NCBI RefSeq assembly: GCF_000423225.1
Contig: NZ_AUHO01000007.1
Span: forward strand, 186,001-250,000
Reading direction: 5' to 3'
Source of the DNA: Kaistia adipata DSM 17808
GTDB taxonomy: Bacteria > Pseudomonadota > Alphaproteobacteria > Rhizobiales > Kaistiaceae
DNA: 64,000 nt
Position numbers and translations under genes: made by a program
Notes under the pieces: generated by a model
What the model saw: the letters and a program-made list of their open reading frames with translations, nothing else
The model's database searches: none
What the model was told of the DNA's origin: nothing
In this document: positions 62,931 through 64,000 of the stretch, in pieces
How the letters are laid out: the number at the start of each line of letters is the position of its first letter
How positions within the stretch are numbered: the stretch's first letter is position 1

Positions 62931-63784
62931 CCACGATCGATCTTGCCGCCTTCCCGCCGCCGGAGGCGATCGCAACGCTCGACTTCGAGGCGCTCCTCGC
63001 CGCCGTCATGGCGGATGCGCAGGCGCGCTTCGATGCGGCCGGCATCGCCTATGACGTCGGCTCGCTGGAGACGGACCCGGTCAAGATCGTTGCCGAGGCG
63101 GCGGCCTATCGTGAACTGCTGCTGCGCGCCCGGATCAACGATGCGGTGCGGGCCAATCTGCTCGCCTTCGCGCGCGGCGCGGATCTCGATCATCTCGCCG
63201 CCTTCTATGACGCGGCGCGGTTGCCCGACGAGGGCGACGATCGCTTTCGGCTGCGGACGCAGCTCATCATCCAGGGGCGCTCGACCGGCGGCACCGAGCC
63301 GCGCTATCGCGCCGTCGCACTCGGCGCCTCGCTCCGGGTCGCCGATGCGGCGGTCTATCGCGACGGCACCTCGCCGCGGATCCAGATCGCGGTGATCGCC
63401 GCCGACAACAATGGCGTTGCCGACGCCGGCCTCCTGGCGCTCGTCGCGGCGGCCGTCAACGCGCCGGCCGTTCGCATGGTCAATGACACGATCCAGGTGA
63501 TCGCCGCCGTCACGGACACGATCGACGTCGCCGCGCGGATCTGGCTGCTGCCGGACGCGTCGGCATCGCTCGTCGAGGCACTTGTCCCGGCGCTGCGGAC
63601 GGACTGGGCAAACGAAGGCGGCCTCGGCTTCGACCTCACGCGCGAATGGCTGCTCTCCCGGCTGATGAAGTCCGGCGTCCAGCGCGTCGAGATCGTGACG
63701 CCGGCCGCGAACGTCATCGTGCCGCCCGGGCGTGCCGTGGCGCTTGGCGCGATCGACCTCGCGCTGATGGGGCGTGACCGGTGA
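62927..63784 (+). CDS. Baseplate protein J
   Basis: 285-residue P2 gpJ-like baseplate wedge component. ETDPVKIVAEAAAYRELLLRARINDAVRANLLAFARGADLDHLA is the typical N-terminal part, followed by Arg- and Gly-rich TGGTEPRYRAVALGA. Order gpV, gp25, J, I matches P2. The stop overlaps the start of the tail protein I gene by four bases. Confidence 0.92.
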   Translation: MTTIDLAAFPPPEAIATLDFEALLAAVMADAQARFDAAGIAYDVGSLETDPVKIVAEAAAYRELLLRARINDAVRANLLAFARGADLDHLAAFYDAARLPDEGDDRFRLRTQLIIQGRSTGGTEPRYRAVALGASLRVADAAVYRDGTSPRIQIAVIAADNNGVADAGLLALVAAAVNAPAVRMVNDTIQVIAAVTDTIDVAARIWLLPDASASLVEALVPALRTDWANEGGLGFDLTREWLLSRLMKSGVQRVEIVTPAANVIVPPGRAVALGAIDLALMGRDR

Positions 63785-64000
63785 TATCGCCCGTCCATCT
63801 GCTGCCATCCTCCTCGACGGCGTTCGAGCGGGCGCTGTCGGAGGCGATCGACGTGACGCCGCGCGTCCACGGCGCCATCACCGGTCTGCACGGCATCAAG
63901 TTCACGCCGACGCCGACGATGCTGCCCTATCTCGTCTACGAGTACGGCCTCGGCGAGCTGACGCCCTATGTTCCGAACCTCTACGAGCTGATCCCCGAGG
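63781..64000 (+). CDS. Phage tail protein I, 3' partial
   Basis: The GTG at 63781 overlaps the gpJ stop as GTGA. 73 residues are visible before the window edge (VISPVHLLPSSSTAFERALS, then LPYLVYEYGLGELTPYVPN), the N-terminus of P2 gpI. It shows that the prophage continues rightward into tail fibre genes. Confidence 0.85.
   Translation, partial: MISPVHLLPSSSTAFERALSEAIDVTPRVHGAITGLHGIKFTPTPTMLPYLVYEYGLGELTPYVPNLYELIPE

Overview
The window is high-GC DNA from an alphaproteobacterium, most likely of the order Hyphomicrobiales (Rhizobiales). The evidence is the cell-cycle regulator GcrA, a C4-pathway ALA synthase (HemA), ApaG, MetZ under a SAM-II riboswitch, two BA14K-family surface proteins, an Omp25-like porin and a gcrA-argD-argF-hslO-apaG gene order familiar from rhizobia. 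The genus cannot be fixed from sequence alone; a Kaistia-like organism is only a guess.

Positions 1-39054 are chromosomal backbone. The left part holds phoU-phoB (phosphate signalling), gcrA, arginine biosynthesis (argD, argF), hslO, apaG and mscL. Two steps of methionine synthesis follow, metA and metZ. Each has its own SAM-sensing leader, and the two leaders belong to different structural classes. hemA lies between them, with a candidate FNR box upstream. From 15.0 to 29.8 kb come a dCTP deaminase, two short-chain dehydrogenases, a hydratase, a glycerate 2-kinase, an outer-membrane barrel, an aldo-keto reductase, a zinc alcohol dehydrogenase, Dps, both subunits of methylmalonyl-CoA mutase and a lytic transglycosylase. 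From 29.9 to 38.1 kb lies one catabolic locus: a GH172 (DUF2961) glycoside hydrolase in line with a complete peptide/oligosaccharide-type ABC importer, divergent from a GntR/FCD regulator. A perfect 17-bp operator-like palindrome lies between them.

Positions 39055 to the right edge are a prophage beside tRNA-Gly(CCC), and it continues past the window. The left arm reads leftward: integrase, AlpA-like factor, small proteins and a phage sliding clamp (DnaN). The immunity region has a LexA/CI-type repressor and a Cro-like gene, with the same 19-bp inverted-repeat operator at both ends of the repressor gene. The early rightward operon is tightly overlapping. It encodes a YfbR-like HD hydrolase, a GapR homologue, a ParB-like protein, a ParB/MT-A70 fusion with an altered catalytic motif, a DnaA-domain-IV protein, a helix-turn-helix replication protein and a NusG/RfaH-like protein. 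A structured RNA with an intrinsic terminator then separates it from the virion genes. These are a GpZ-like protein, Nu1/GpA terminase, gpW, portal, protease, capsid, connectors and P2-like baseplate V, gp25, J and I, so the phage is a myovirus mosaic with a lambda-like head and a P2-like baseplate. One minus-strand gene for a membrane-anchored protein interrupts the late region and looks like a moron.

The most interesting material is in the prophage: the NusG-like protein paired with its downstream RNA switch, the group of host replication and cell-cycle mimics (DnaN, GapR, DnaA-IV), and the duplicated operator. On the chromosome, the SAM-I-clan leader of metA beside a SAM-II leader on metZ, and the GH172-ABC locus, deserve a second look.
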